From NCBI RefSeq assembly GCF_903181435.1, contig NZ_CAEUHO010000004.1, positions 1,240,001 to 1,304,000 on the forward strand: a stretch of 64,000 bases of DNA, read 5' to 3'. The DNA is from Bacteroides acidifaciens (GTDB taxonomy: Bacteria > Bacteroidota > Bacteroidia > Bacteroidales > Bacteroidaceae). Every line of letters starts with the position of its first letter. Within the stretch, counting starts at the first letter, position 1. Positions 46,901 through 56,175 of this stretch are shown here, piece after piece. The position numbers were made by a program, and so were the translations under genes. A model generated the notes under the pieces. It was given only the letters and a program-made list of their open reading frames with translations. It searched no databases and was not told the DNA's origin.

Positions 46901-49638
46901 ATGCCTCACTGGATAAAATATGGAATCATAAGCAGGAATTACGGGTGTACTACAATCAGATACTCCCTTATTTTAATTGGATGAGCGGGTATGCCGGAAA
47001 TAATTCGTTCAATTACTGGTGGAATAACCAGTATCTAAAAGTGCCTGCAATGTTGTATGACAGATTTGTCGTGCAGCCGGGATTTGGCGTTGAAGAATTG
47101 CTTGCGGTAACGAACAATGCGGCAATATATGGTGCATCGGCACAAGGAAGGATTATGATACGTGGAGTGGCGAGCCGGAGCGTGAAGAAGGAGATGTCTT
47201 CACCGGCTATGGTAGCCGATGCTGCCCAAGAAGTAGAATTTACGGCAGGTTGGGGACAAACAGAAATACTGGATAAAGCGGATACGTCCTCCGAAGAGGA
47301 AACACTTCCCGAAGCCCCTGCCGACCTGCGTACGAATCTTGTCGAAACAGCCTTCTTCTATCCGCAACTCCGTACCAACGAGCAAGGGGAGATTTCCTTC
47401 TCATTCACCATGCCCGAAAGTCTGACACGCTGGAACTTCCGCGGATATTCTCATACAAAGGGAATGTTGATAGGAACACTGGACGGTGAAGCCACCACCA
47501 GCAAGGAATTTATGCTTACTCCCAATTTGCCGCGTTTCGTACGTGTAGGGGATAAAACTTCCATTGCAGCTTCTATCTCCAACATGACAGGTAAGCTGCA
47601 AGCGGGAACAGTAAGCATGGTTCTTTTCGACCCGATGACGGAAAAGGTGGTCAGTACACAGAAACAGAAATTCTCCGTTGAGGCGGGAAAGACGATTGGT
47701 GTGAACTTCATGTTTACCGTAAGTGATAAATACGAAATACTGGGATGCCGGATGATAGCCGATAGCGGCACATTCAGCGACGGAGAACAACAATTGCTTC
47801 CGGTGCTCAGCAACAAAGAACATCTGGTAGAGACGCTTCCGATGCCTGTACGTGGAGAAGAAACCCGTACTTTCTCACTCGATAGCCTGTTCAATCAGCA
47901 CAGCAAGACGGCAACCGACCGTAAACTGACAATTGAATTTACCGGAAATCCTGCTTGGTATGCTATTCAGGCATTGCCCTCTTTGAGTCTTCCGGTCAAT
48001 AATAATGCTATTTCGTGGGCTACTGCTTATTATGCGAATACATTGGCTTCATATATAATGAACGGCCAGCCACGTATCAAGGCAGTGTTCGATAGCTGGA
48101 AACTTCAAGGTGGTACAAAAGAGACGTTCCTCAGCAATCTGCAAAAGAATCAGGAAGTGAAGAATATCCTCTTGTCCGAATCGCCGTGGGTACTCGAAGC
48201 GCAGACCGAAGAACAACAGAAAGAGCGTATCGCTACACTGTTTGATTTGAACAATATCCGCAGCAACAATATCGCTGCCTTGACAAGGTTGCAGGAGTTA
48301 CAGAGTTCCGACGGCGCATGGTCATGGTATAAAGGTATGAACGGCAGTAGTTATGTTACTGCTTATATTGCGGAATTGAACGCCCGCCTTGCCTTGTTGA
48401 CTGGCGAGAAGTTGAGCGGAACCGCGCTTTCTTTGCAGACTAATGCGTTGAAGTATCTACACCAGTCGGCTTTGGATGAGTATAAGAATATTCTTAAAGC
48501 ACAGAAAGAGAGAGCGAAGTTCACAGGAGTTTCAAGCGGTATCCTGCAATATCTGTATATTATCGCCATTTCCGGCGAACAGGTTCCTGCGGCTAATAAA
48601 GCGGCTTACGCTTATTATCTCTCCAAGGTAAAAGAACTGCTTCCGTCAGCTTCGATGGATACCAAGGCTATCGCTGCTATCGTGCTTGATAAAGCCGGAC
48701 GTAAGCAAGAAGCGCAGGAGTTTGTCGCTTCCTTGAAAGAACATCTGACGAAAACGGATGAACAGGGCATGTTCTTTGCTTTCAACGAGAATCCTTATAC
48801 GTGGGGCGGAATGAAGATGCAGGCCCACGTAGACGTGATGGAAGCATTGGAATTGATTGGCGGCAACACGGAGACGGTAGAGGAAATGAAGCTCTGGTTG
48901 CTGAAACAGAAGCAAACGCAGCAGTGGAACTCTCCGGTGGCTACTGCTGATGCGGTATATGCGCTACTGATGAAAGGCACTAACCTGCTCGATAACCAGG
49001 GCGACGTACGTATCGTGATTGCCAATGAAGTGATGGAAACAGTTTCACCGAGCAAGACTACCGTTCCGGGACTGGGATACATCAAGCGTTCGTTTACGCA
49101 GAAGAATGTGGTGGACGCCCGCAAGATTGAAGTGGAAAAGAGAAATCCGGGTATTGCCTGGGGGGCTGTTTATGCGGAGTACGAATCACCGATAAGTGAT
49201 GTGAGACAGCAGGGCGGTGAATTGAATGTACAGAAGCAATTGTATGTGGAACGTATGGTGGACAACGCGCCGCAACTGCAACCTGTTACGTCAAAGACGG
49301 TGCTTCAGGTGGGGGATAAAGTCGTTTCACGCCTGAGTATCCGTGCAGACCGTGCAATGGATTTCGTACAGTTGAAAGACCAGCGTGGAGCTTGCTTCGA
49401 ACCTATCGGCAGTGTATCCGGTTATCGCTGGGACAACGGAATCGGTTATTATGTAGACATCAAGGACGCTTCCACCAACTTCTTCTTCGACCATCTCGGA
49501 AAAGGGGTGTATGTGCTGGAATATAGTTACCGCGTGAGCCGTACAGGAACCTATGAAACGGGACTGGCGACCATGCAATGTGCCTATGCGCCGGAATATG
49601 CTTCACATTCCGCCTCAATGACGGTGGAAGTGAAATAA
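43909..49638 (+). CDS. Alpha-2-macroglobulin family protein (thioester motif absent)
   Basis: A 1909-residue exported protein; signal peptide cleaved near VQAQ (residue 23). A helical N-terminal region (about 25-340, TPR-like) precedes a series of MG beta-sandwich domains, including MG2 (DRSLYRPGQTVYVKGIAY, about 540). The A2M signature domain follows near 1150 (ETAFFYPQLRTNEQGEISFS, then FTMPESLTRWNFRGY), then an alpha/alpha toroid (about 1350-1680) and a C-terminal receptor-like domain. In true protease inhibitors the toroid begins with a CxEQ thioester; here the equivalent stretch LPSLSLPVNNNAISWA has no Cys. Classic covalent trapping is therefore unlikely. No lipobox, so probably periplasmic or secreted. 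Monocistronic. Confidence 0.9.
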   Translation: MKIKQICMMVLFGLGVIPAVQAQTFDKLWKEVEQAQKKSLPKTVIKLTDEIYQKGEKEKNSAQMLKAYMWRMKTQETLTPDSFYVGLKGLEQWAKQTEQPMDRAILHSLIAGIYANYAASNQWQLRQRTEIVGETPSVDMREWTANMFVEKVRANIKEALADSVLLLKTSSRNYIPFIELGETSEYYHHDMYHLLASRGIESLNQIERLGRIGFNDTMPSPVKQDIKNIYGNMIAAYKAAGLKEGYILTALNYLEWRRNADRSVMLLKIKAGRRGLTEDTYLTALNTLKSKFASEPVSAEVYLAQARYAIEKEQQINALQLCDEAIRLYPNYRRINAVKNLREEILAPSLNVRAAGQAFPNEEIKLDVFHKNLDGFTLRLYREKKLVKEQHYSVLRPQDYRTQDTVFTFKAPDLGSYVMRIVPDIRAKRDSESNFNVTRFKVLTCRLPGNQYEVVALDGQTGHPVPNTKITLYNNVEKVLQEFTTGEDGRVVFPWKSEYRYLKASKGADTAMPRQGIYGGSFGYYGDAYKVTEGMTLLTDRSLYRPGQTVYVKGIAYTQNSDTANVLPNKNYTVVLLDANNQEVGQKSVRTNDFGSFTVDFALPSACLNGMFSLTAGDGRTNIRVEDYKRPTFDITFEKQMGSYKLGDEVQVKGKIQSYSGVLLQDLPVKYTVKRSTYSFWRISESTQLASGEVTADANGEFTIPVRLEESDAYKNNDKVYYRYSVEATVTNVAGETQSSTDVISAGSRSLVLQPELQEKTCKDTPFSIVFNAQNLNGQPVEVKGNYALYAAKDKDFKDLGESPVATGTFTSNEDMMLNWENIPSGAYVLKASVKDSQGKEVTADTHTILFSKEDKRPPVQSTVWFYAPNTEFDAAHPAVFCFGTSEKDVYVMMNVFSGDKLLESKMLNLSDTIVRFNYPYEESYGDGICVNFCMVRDGQVYQEQIQVKKRLPDKTLTMKWEVFRDKLRPGQKEEWKLTIKTPQGQAADAEMLATMYDASLDKIWNHKQELRVYYNQILPYFNWMSGYAGNNSFNYWWNNQYLKVPAMLYDRFVVQPGFGVEELLAVTNNAAIYGASAQGRIMIRGVASRSVKKEMSSPAMVADAAQEVEFTAGWGQTEILDKADTSSEEETLPEAPADLRTNLVETAFFYPQLRTNEQGEISFSFTMPESLTRWNFRGYSHTKGMLIGTLDGEATTSKEFMLTPNLPRFVRVGDKTSIAASISNMTGKLQAGTVSMVLFDPMTEKVVSTQKQKFSVEAGKTIGVNFMFTVSDKYEILGCRMIADSGTFSDGEQQLLPVLSNKEHLVETLPMPVRGEETRTFSLDSLFNQHSKTATDRKLTIEFTGNPAWYAIQALPSLSLPVNNNAISWATAYYANTLASYIMNGQPRIKAVFDSWKLQGGTKETFLSNLQKNQEVKNILLSESPWVLEAQTEEQQKERIATLFDLNNIRSNNIAALTRLQELQSSDGAWSWYKGMNGSSYVTAYIAELNARLALLTGEKLSGTALSLQTNALKYLHQSALDEYKNILKAQKERAKFTGVSSGILQYLYIIAISGEQVPAANKAAYAYYLSKVKELLPSASMDTKAIAAIVLDKAGRKQEAQEFVASLKEHLTKTDEQGMFFAFNENPYTWGGMKMQAHVDVMEALELIGGNTETVEEMKLWLLKQKQTQQWNSPVATADAVYALLMKGTNLLDNQGDVRIVIANEVMETVSPSKTTVPGLGYIKRSFTQKNVVDARKIEVEKRNPGIAWGAVYAEYESPISDVRQQGGELNVQKQLYVERMVDNAPQLQPVTSKTVLQVGDKVVSRLSIRADRAMDFVQLKDQRGACFEPIGSVSGYRWDNGIGYYVDIKDASTNFFFDHLGKGVYVLEYSYRVSRTGTYETGLATMQCAYAPEYASHSASMTVEVK

Positions 49639-49644
49639 TTATTT

Positions 49645-49677
49645 ATTAACGGTGAACGTTTGGCGTTCACCGTTAAT
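49645..49677 (+). terminator. Hairpin after the alpha-2-macroglobulin gene
   Basis: A 14-bp perfect stem (49645-49658 with 49664-49677) with loop TTTGG, 6 bases after the stop. No long T run follows, so termination may be weak or the hairpin may stabilise the 3' end. Confidence 0.65.
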
Positions 49678-49715
49678 AATCCTTTCAATCCAATCAATAT
49701 CTCATCTAAAACAGC

Positions 49716-49723
49716 TACATTTG
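49716..49723 (+). promoter_or_regulatory. -7 promoter box of DUF1573-meaB
   Basis: TACATTTG. Transcription would start near 49730, which favours the ATG at 49746 over the one at 49737. Confidence 0.5.
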
Positions 49724-49745
49724 TGCACCAAATAAAATGTATCGC

Positions 49746-50813
49746 ATGAAACGTAGTTTACTATCTATATTTTTTCTACTTACTGTCGCTTTGGCAGCCG
49801 TTGCCCAACCCCGTATCTCTTCGAATAAAGAGACACACAACTTTGGACAAATAGAGTGGAAACGTCCGGTGACAGTGGAATATACAATAACTAATACCGG
49901 TAACCAGCCGTTGGTTCTTACTAATGTCACTACTTCCTGTGCCTGCTCCGTTGCCGACTGGACAAAGGAGCCGATTGCTCCGGGAGCGAAAGGAACGGTA
50001 AAGGCTTCTTTTGATGCGAAAGCATTGGGACGTTTTGAAAAGTCGGTCGGGATATATAGCAATGCTACTCCGAATCTGGTTTATCTGAAGTTTACCGGAG
50101 AGGTGGTGCAGGAAGTGAAGGATTTTACAAAGATTCTTCCATATGCTATCGGAAATATACGTCTGGACCGTGACGAGTTTGCTTTCACTGATGTATATCA
50201 TGGTCAGCAGCCTTCATTCACCTTCAATATAGCTAACCTGTCCGACCGTCCGTACGAACCGGTATTGATGCATTTGCCGCCTTATCTCAAAATGGAAGCG
50301 GAACCGAAAGTCCTGTTGAAAGGAAAGAAAGGGACAGTCAAACTGACGCTGGATGCCAGCCAGTTGAAAGATTACGGATTGACACAGACTTCGGTTTACC
50401 TTTCCCGTTTCGCCGGTGATAAGGTGAGCGAAGATAACGAAATACCTGTCTCGGCTATTCTTCTTCCCGATTTCTCACGTATGACGGCTACAGATTCTCT
50501 GAATGCTCCTGCTATGCGTATTTCGGAAACGGATATCGACCTCAGCGTGCCGTTGATTAAGAAGAAAAAGGCTAGTTATGATATATTGATTGCTAATGCG
50601 GGAAAGACGCCGCTGATTATTAGTAAACTGCAAGTCTTTAATTCATCGGTAGGGGTGAGCCTGAAGAAAACGGTACTTCCGCCGGATGGAATGACGAAGC
50701 TCAAAGTGACGATTCGCAAGCGTGATGTAGGTAATAAGAAACATCATTTACGTATTTTGATGATAACAAACGACCCGATGCGCCCGAAAGTCGAAATCAA
50801 TATCAAACGCTAA
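49746..50813 (+). CDS. DUF1573 domain protein
   Basis: A 355-residue exported protein; signal peptide MKRSLLSIFFLLTVALAAVA. Residues about 25-115 form a DUF1573 (ASPM-SPD-2-Hydin-like) Ig fold with the family motif TTSCACSVADW. At least one further beta-sandwich (about 255-355) repeats the pattern IANAGKTPLIISKLQVFNSS. Such proteins are frequent in Bacteroides envelopes, but their role is unknown. The meaB gene follows after 11 bases, though no functional link is evident. Confidence 0.85.
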   Translation: MKRSLLSIFFLLTVALAAVAQPRISSNKETHNFGQIEWKRPVTVEYTITNTGNQPLVLTNVTTSCACSVADWTKEPIAPGAKGTVKASFDAKALGRFEKSVGIYSNATPNLVYLKFTGEVVQEVKDFTKILPYAIGNIRLDRDEFAFTDVYHGQQPSFTFNIANLSDRPYEPVLMHLPPYLKMEAEPKVLLKGKKGTVKLTLDASQLKDYGLTQTSVYLSRFAGDKVSEDNEIPVSAILLPDFSRMTATDSLNAPAMRISETDIDLSVPLIKKKKASYDILIANAGKTPLIISKLQVFNSSVGVSLKKTVLPPDGMTKLKVTIRKRDVGNKKHHLRILMITNDPMRPKVEINIKR

Positions 50814-50824
50814 ATCTTATTGTC

Positions 50825-51922
50825 ATGGAACATCCTGAAAATGGTGAAGAATACAAAGGACTCGTTGTCAACAAAGGCATTGAGCAACCTTCGTCTGTGA
50901 ATCCTTATTTGAAACGGAAACCTAAAAAACGCCAGCTTTCGGTAGCTGAGTTTGTGGAAGGTATAACAAAAGGTGATGTCACTATATTGAGTCAGGCTGT
51001 GACACTGGTGGAAAGTGTGAAACCCGAACATCAGACTGTCGCCCAGGAGGTGATAGAGAAGTGTCTGCCATTCTCCGGCAATTCTATCCGGGTAGGAATC
51101 AGTGGTGTTCCCGGTGCGGGAAAGAGTACGTCGATAGATGTATTCGGTCTGCATGTGCTCGAAAAAGGCGGGAAGCTGGCTGTATTGGCTATCGACCCGA
51201 GCAGTGAGCGCAGTAAAGGCAGTATCTTGGGAGACAAGACTCGCATGGAGCAGCTTTCCGTGCATCCTAAATCATTTATCCGCCCTAGCCCTTCGGCTGG
51301 TTCGTTGGGTGGTGTGGCACGCAAGACCCGTGAGACGATTGTGCTTTGTGAAGCTGCCGGATTCGATAAGATTTTTGTGGAAACGGTTGGCGTAGGACAG
51401 AGCGAGACGGCTGTTCATTCAATGGTGGACTTCTTCCTGCTGATTCAATTGGCGGGGACAGGAGATGAATTGCAGGGTATCAAACGCGGTATCATGGAAA
51501 TGGCGGACGGCATTGTGATTAACAAAGCGGATGGTGATAATCTGGAACGCGCCAAACAGGCTGCCTCTCAGTTCCGCAATGCGTTGCATCTGTTTCCTGC
51601 ATCCGAATCGGGCTGGACACCACAAGTTCTGACATATTCCGGCTTCTATAATTTAGGTGTCAAGGAAGTATGGGACATGGTATATGCGTATATTGACTTT
51701 GTAAAAGAGAACGGTTATTTTGAATATCGCCGTAACGAACAAAGCAAATATTGGATGTATGAAAGCATCAACGAGCAACTGCGCGACAGTTTCTATCATA
51801 ACCCGAAGATTGAAGCGATGCTTCTGGAAAAAGAGCGTCAGGTGTTGAGTGGCAATCTGACTTCATTTATTGCTGCCAAAAGTTTGCTTGATACTTATTT
51901 CGATGATTTATCTTTAATCTAG
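50825..51922 (+). CDS. meaB: Methylmalonyl-CoA mutase-associated GTPase MeaB
   Basis: A 365-residue G3E P-loop GTPase that guards cobalamin loading and protects methylmalonyl-CoA mutase. Walker A GVPGAGKSTSIDVFG, then DPSSERSKGSILGDKTRM, SLGGVARKTRE, VETVGVGQSE (G3 switch region) and NKADGDN (base recognition). Full length for the family. The mutase subunits mutA and mutB are not in the window, although Bacteroides need this pathway for B12-dependent propionate production. Confidence 0.95.
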   Translation: MEHPENGEEYKGLVVNKGIEQPSSVNPYLKRKPKKRQLSVAEFVEGITKGDVTILSQAVTLVESVKPEHQTVAQEVIEKCLPFSGNSIRVGISGVPGAGKSTSIDVFGLHVLEKGGKLAVLAIDPSSERSKGSILGDKTRMEQLSVHPKSFIRPSPSAGSLGGVARKTRETIVLCEAAGFDKIFVETVGVGQSETAVHSMVDFFLLIQLAGTGDELQGIKRGIMEMADGIVINKADGDNLERAKQAASQFRNALHLFPASESGWTPQVLTYSGFYNLGVKEVWDMVYAYIDFVKENGYFEYRRNEQSKYWMYESINEQLRDSFYHNPKIEAMLLEKERQVLSGNLTSFIAAKSLLDTYFDDLSLI

Positions 51923-52041
51923 AGAAAATACGTTAAAAATTTCATTGTTCATTCGGGATGATGTGCTTTTCGTGTGTATTTACTATAGAGCGAAAAGTAT
52001 AGATATATGACATGAATAATTTTTATCGACTTAAATACCTT

Positions 52042-55000
52042 ATGAACAAAACCTTGTTAACCGGTCTTTTGTGCTGCACCCTCACAGCGCAAAGTTTTGC
52101 AGACCAACCATTAGAGGGCTTTACGTATGCTTCGGTGAATGCCCCGACAGGAAATGAATGGGAATCTCCCGAAAATCTGGCATTGAATAAGGAACAGCCT
52201 CATGCTTATTTCTTTTCATTCCAAAATTTGGAAAGCGCCCGTAAAGTATTGCCTGAGAACAGTAAATACTGGCAGTCGCTCGATGGGGACTGGAAGTTCC
52301 ATTGGGCTCCTGACCCGGATTCCCGCCCGAAGGATTTTTATCGGACAGATTTCGATGTGGCTTCATGGGATGTAATCCCAGTGCCGTCCAGTTGGAATAT
52401 TTACGGTATTCAGAAGGACGGAAGTCAGAAGTATGGAACACCTATTTATGTCAACCAGCCGGTTATCTTCCAGCATAGCGTGAAAGTGGACGACTGGCGC
52501 GGGGGAGTGATGCGTACGCCGCCTACTAACTGGACAACGTATAAGGTTCGTAATGAAGTGGGTTCGTTCCGTCGTGATTTCGATATACCGCAGGATTGGG
52601 ACGGACGTGAAATCTTTATCAGTTTCGGTGGGGTGGATTCTTTCTTCTATCTATGGATTAATGGTAAATATGTAGGTTTCTCCAAAAACTCACGCAACAC
52701 TGCCAATTTTAATATAACTCCCTATCTGCATAAGGGTAAGAACACGGTAGCTGCCGAAGTATATCGCAGTTCGGACGGGTCGTTCCTGGAAGCTCAGGAT
52801 ATGTTCCGTTTGCCGGGTATCTTCCGTACGGTAGCTCTGTATTCGGTTCCCAAGGTTCATTTCCGCGATTTGGTGGCTACTCCTGATTTGGATGCGGCTT
52901 ATACGGATGGTTCTTTGACTATCAATGCCGATATCCGTAATTTGGATAAGAAAGCGGTGAAAAACTATAAAGTGTATTATTCACTGTATACCAACAAGCT
53001 CTACTCTGATGAGAATACATTGGTGGATGGCGTTTTATCTCCTGTCATGGAGAAAATTGAACCGAACGGAACGGGCAGGATTCAGACTGTATTTCATGTA
53101 AAAGCTCCGAATAAATGGTCGGCAGAGTTTCCTTATCGTTATACGCTTGTAGCCGAATTGAAGGATAAGAAGAATAGGACGATTGAAACGGTTTCTACTA
53201 TTGTAGGGTTCCGTAAGGTGGAAATCAAAGATACTCCTGCATCGGCGGACGAATTCGGGCTTGCAGGACGTTACTACTATATCAATGGAAAAACTGTCAA
53301 ACTGAAAGGCGTAAACCGCCATGAATCTAATCCGGCAGTGGGACATGCCATCACCCGTGAGATGATGGAGAAGGAAATTATGTTGATGAAACGTGCCAAT
53401 ATTAATCATGTACGTAATTCGCATTATCCGGATGACCCTTATTGGTATTTCTTGTGTAATAAGTACGGCATCTACTTGGAAGATGAGGCGAATATTGAAT
53501 CGCACGAATATTATTATGGTGCTGCTTCCCTCTCTCATCCCGTTGAATGGAAAAATGCGCATGTAGCGCGTGTGATGGAGATGGTACATGCGAATGTCAA
53601 CAATCCGTCTATTGTTATTTGGTCATTGGGCAACGAAGCCGGACCGGGTAAGAATTTTGTGGCGGCTTATGATGCGTTGAAGAAGTTCGACTTGTCCCGT
53701 CCTGTACAGTACGAACGAAACAATGATATTGTGGATATGGGCTCTAACCAATACCCGTCTATTGGCTGGGTACGCGGTGCGGTCAAGGGGAAATATGATA
53801 TCAAATATCCTTTCCATATTTCGGAGTATGCCCATTCGATGGGTAATGCCTGCGGCAATCTGGTGGATTATTGGGATGCTATGGAGGCTACCAATTTCTT
53901 TTGTGGCGGTGCTATTTGGGATTGGGTAGACCAGTCGATGTACAATTACGACCCGAAGACGGGGACACGCTATTTGGCTTATGGCGGTGATTTCGGTGAT
54001 ACTCCCAATGACGGGCAGTTTGTAATGAACGGAATCGTATTCGGTGATTTGGAACCGAAGCCACAATATTATGAAGTGAAGAAAGTATATCAGAATATAG
54101 ATGTAAAAGCGGTCGACCTTGAAAAAGGTGTATTCGAAGTCTTCAATAAATATTATTTCAAGAATCTGGCAGACGATTATTATTTGATGTGGTCGGTTTA
54201 TAAGGATGGCAAAGCTGTTCAGGCGACTCTGATAAAAGACATAAATTTGGCTCCCCGTCAGAGGATGCAAATATCTCTTCCCTATAACCGTACTGCGTTT
54301 AAAAAGGATGCAGAATATTTTGTGAAGATGCAGTTCATGCTGAAAGACCAAAGGCCATGGGCTGGCAAGGACTTTGTGATGGCAGAAGAACAGGTATTGG
54401 TTAAGGAAGCTACGGATCGTCCGTTAATCAGTGAAGTGGCTGCTGCTACTGCTACCGGAACTTTGAAGACTAACATGAATCCGGATACAAAAAAAATCGA
54501 GATAAAGGGAGAAGGTTTTGATATGAAGTTTGATTTGCAAACCGGAAGTCTTTATAGTCTGAAATATGGTGATGAAACGATTATTGCGGATGGCAACGGC
54601 CCGAAACTGGATGCGCTTCGTGCTTTTACAAACAATGATAACTGGTTCTATGCTCCCTGGTTTGAATATGGCTTGCATAACTTGAAGCACAAGCTGATAG
54701 AGTTTACCACTCGTGAGAAGGAGGGTAAGATGGTATTGAACTTTACCGTAGAATCTCAGGCTCCGAATGCTGCAAGCATCAAAGGCGGCACAAGTTCCGG
54801 TAAGAATAGTATTGTGGAACTGACAGACAAGGTCTTTGGCAATAATGACTTTAAGTTTATTACCAATCAAGTATGGACGGTATATCCGGATGGCTCTGTC
54901 GAATTGCAGTCCGGCATCACTTCCAATCGTCCCACTCTGACTTTGCCCCGTCTTGGCTATGTAATGAAAGTTCCTCAACAATATACTAACTTTACTTATT

Positions 55001-56073
55001 ATGGTCGTGGCCCGATTGATAACTATGCGGATCGTAAAAGCGGTCAGTTTATTGAGCTGCATACCAATACGGTCGCGGGCGAGTTTGTGAATTTCCCAAA
55101 ACCGCAGGATATGGGCAACCATGAAGATGTCCGCTGGTGTGCGTTGACCAATCAGGCAGGACAGGGAGCTAGTTTTATAGCTACCGATCGTCTCTCGGTT
55201 TCGGCACTTCAATATTCTGCTCTTGATTTAATTCTGGCGTCTCATCCTTACCAGTTGCCCGAAGCAGGTGATACCTATTTGCATCTGGATTGTGCGGTTA
55301 CCGGTTTGGGTGGTAACAGTTGCGGTCAAGGTGGTCCTCTCGTTCAGGACAGGGTATTTGCCGGTCAGCATAATATGGGATTTATTATTCGTCCTGTTCG
55401 TGGCAAGGAGTTGGCTGCTGTTGCCAATGTTGCTCCGGCCGGGGATATTCCTTTGTCTATTACACGTACTCCTGCCGGAATAGTAGAGTTGACATCAGCA
55501 AGAAAAGATGCTGTATTCTGCTACACGATTGACGGCAGTAAGAAAGTACAGGAGTATACGGAACCTATTCCTCTTCGTAATGGCGGCATTGTGAGAGCAT
55601 GGTACAAGGATAATCCGGATATCAGTGCCGTTATGAAGTTTGAAAAGATAGAAAGTATCCAGATGCAGGTGGTGTATGCCAGCAGTCAGGAATCGGGTGA
55701 CGGGGATGCGGCTAACTTGGTTGATGGTGATCCAAGCACAATATGGCATACAATGTATTCTGTAACCGTTGCCAAGTATCCACATTGGGTAGACCTTGAT
55801 GCTGGCGAGATGAAGGAAATTAAAGGCTTTACATATCTGCCTCGTCAGAATGGAAATAACGGTAACATAAAGGATTACTCTATTCAAGTCAGCATGGATG
55901 GCAAAGAATGGGGCGACCCGGTCCAAAAAGGAACTTTTGCTAATAATTCAAAGGAAAAGAGAGTCATGTTCAGCAAGCCGGTGAAGGCTCGTTATATTCG
56001 CTTTACTGCTTTGAGTTCGCAGAACGGACAGGACTTTGCATCCGGTGCGGAAGTGACGATTCTGGCAAATTAG
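52042..56073 (+). CDS. GH2 beta-galactosidase (LacZ-like) with chitobiase-C and F5/8 C-terminal domains
   Basis: A 1343-residue exported GH2 enzyme. The start at 52042 gives a clean signal peptide MNKTLLTGLLCCTLTAQSFA; the upstream ATG at 52012 would add ten residues before it. Sugar-binding and Ig-like domains precede the TIM barrel: WSLGNEAGPG holds the acid/base Glu532 and HISEYAHSMGN the nucleophile Glu595. DUF4981 and Bgal_small_N domains follow (GRGPIDNYADRK). Residues about 1140-1200 resemble CHB_HEX_C_1, and the last 140 an F5/8 type C (discoidin) domain (DGDPSTIWHTMYS, ending KARYIRFTALSS). It stands alone with no SusCD pair beside it. The natural substrate is unknown. Confidence 0.94.
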   Translation: MNKTLLTGLLCCTLTAQSFADQPLEGFTYASVNAPTGNEWESPENLALNKEQPHAYFFSFQNLESARKVLPENSKYWQSLDGDWKFHWAPDPDSRPKDFYRTDFDVASWDVIPVPSSWNIYGIQKDGSQKYGTPIYVNQPVIFQHSVKVDDWRGGVMRTPPTNWTTYKVRNEVGSFRRDFDIPQDWDGREIFISFGGVDSFFYLWINGKYVGFSKNSRNTANFNITPYLHKGKNTVAAEVYRSSDGSFLEAQDMFRLPGIFRTVALYSVPKVHFRDLVATPDLDAAYTDGSLTINADIRNLDKKAVKNYKVYYSLYTNKLYSDENTLVDGVLSPVMEKIEPNGTGRIQTVFHVKAPNKWSAEFPYRYTLVAELKDKKNRTIETVSTIVGFRKVEIKDTPASADEFGLAGRYYYINGKTVKLKGVNRHESNPAVGHAITREMMEKEIMLMKRANINHVRNSHYPDDPYWYFLCNKYGIYLEDEANIESHEYYYGAASLSHPVEWKNAHVARVMEMVHANVNNPSIVIWSLGNEAGPGKNFVAAYDALKKFDLSRPVQYERNNDIVDMGSNQYPSIGWVRGAVKGKYDIKYPFHISEYAHSMGNACGNLVDYWDAMEATNFFCGGAIWDWVDQSMYNYDPKTGTRYLAYGGDFGDTPNDGQFVMNGIVFGDLEPKPQYYEVKKVYQNIDVKAVDLEKGVFEVFNKYYFKNLADDYYLMWSVYKDGKAVQATLIKDINLAPRQRMQISLPYNRTAFKKDAEYFVKMQFMLKDQRPWAGKDFVMAEEQVLVKEATDRPLISEVAAATATGTLKTNMNPDTKKIEIKGEGFDMKFDLQTGSLYSLKYGDETIIADGNGPKLDALRAFTNNDNWFYAPWFEYGLHNLKHKLIEFTTREKEGKMVLNFTVESQAPNAASIKGGTSSGKNSIVELTDKVFGNNDFKFITNQVWTVYPDGSVELQSGITSNRPTLTLPRLGYVMKVPQQYTNFTYYGRGPIDNYADRKSGQFIELHTNTVAGEFVNFPKPQDMGNHEDVRWCALTNQAGQGASFIATDRLSVSALQYSALDLILASHPYQLPEAGDTYLHLDCAVTGLGGNSCGQGGPLVQDRVFAGQHNMGFIIRPVRGKELAAVANVAPAGDIPLSITRTPAGIVELTSARKDAVFCYTIDGSKKVQEYTEPIPLRNGGIVRAWYKDNPDISAVMKFEKIESIQMQVVYASSQESGDGDAANLVDGDPSTIWHTMYSVTVAKYPHWVDLDAGEMKEIKGFTYLPRQNGNNGNIKDYSIQVSMDGKEWGDPVQKGTFANNSKEKRVMFSKPVKARYIRFTALSSQNGQDFASGAEVTILAN

Positions 56074-56082
56074 ACTGAAACT

Positions 56083-56160
56083 ATTTAGGCACGGATAACG
56101 CTAATAACACGGTTCTTTGATTTACTAAAACCGTGAACTCTAGCTGGTCCGTGTCTAAAT
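56083..56160. repeat. Nested inverted-repeat element (ATTTAGGCACGGA type)
   Basis: An outer 13-bp stem with one mismatch (56083-56095 with 56148-56160) encloses CACGGTT/AACCGTG (56108-56114 with 56129-56135). Same layout and core as the element at 22672. It lies between the convergent GH2 and EamA genes and may serve as terminator for both. Confidence 0.6.
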
Positions 56161-56175
56161 ATTGATTATAGACTA

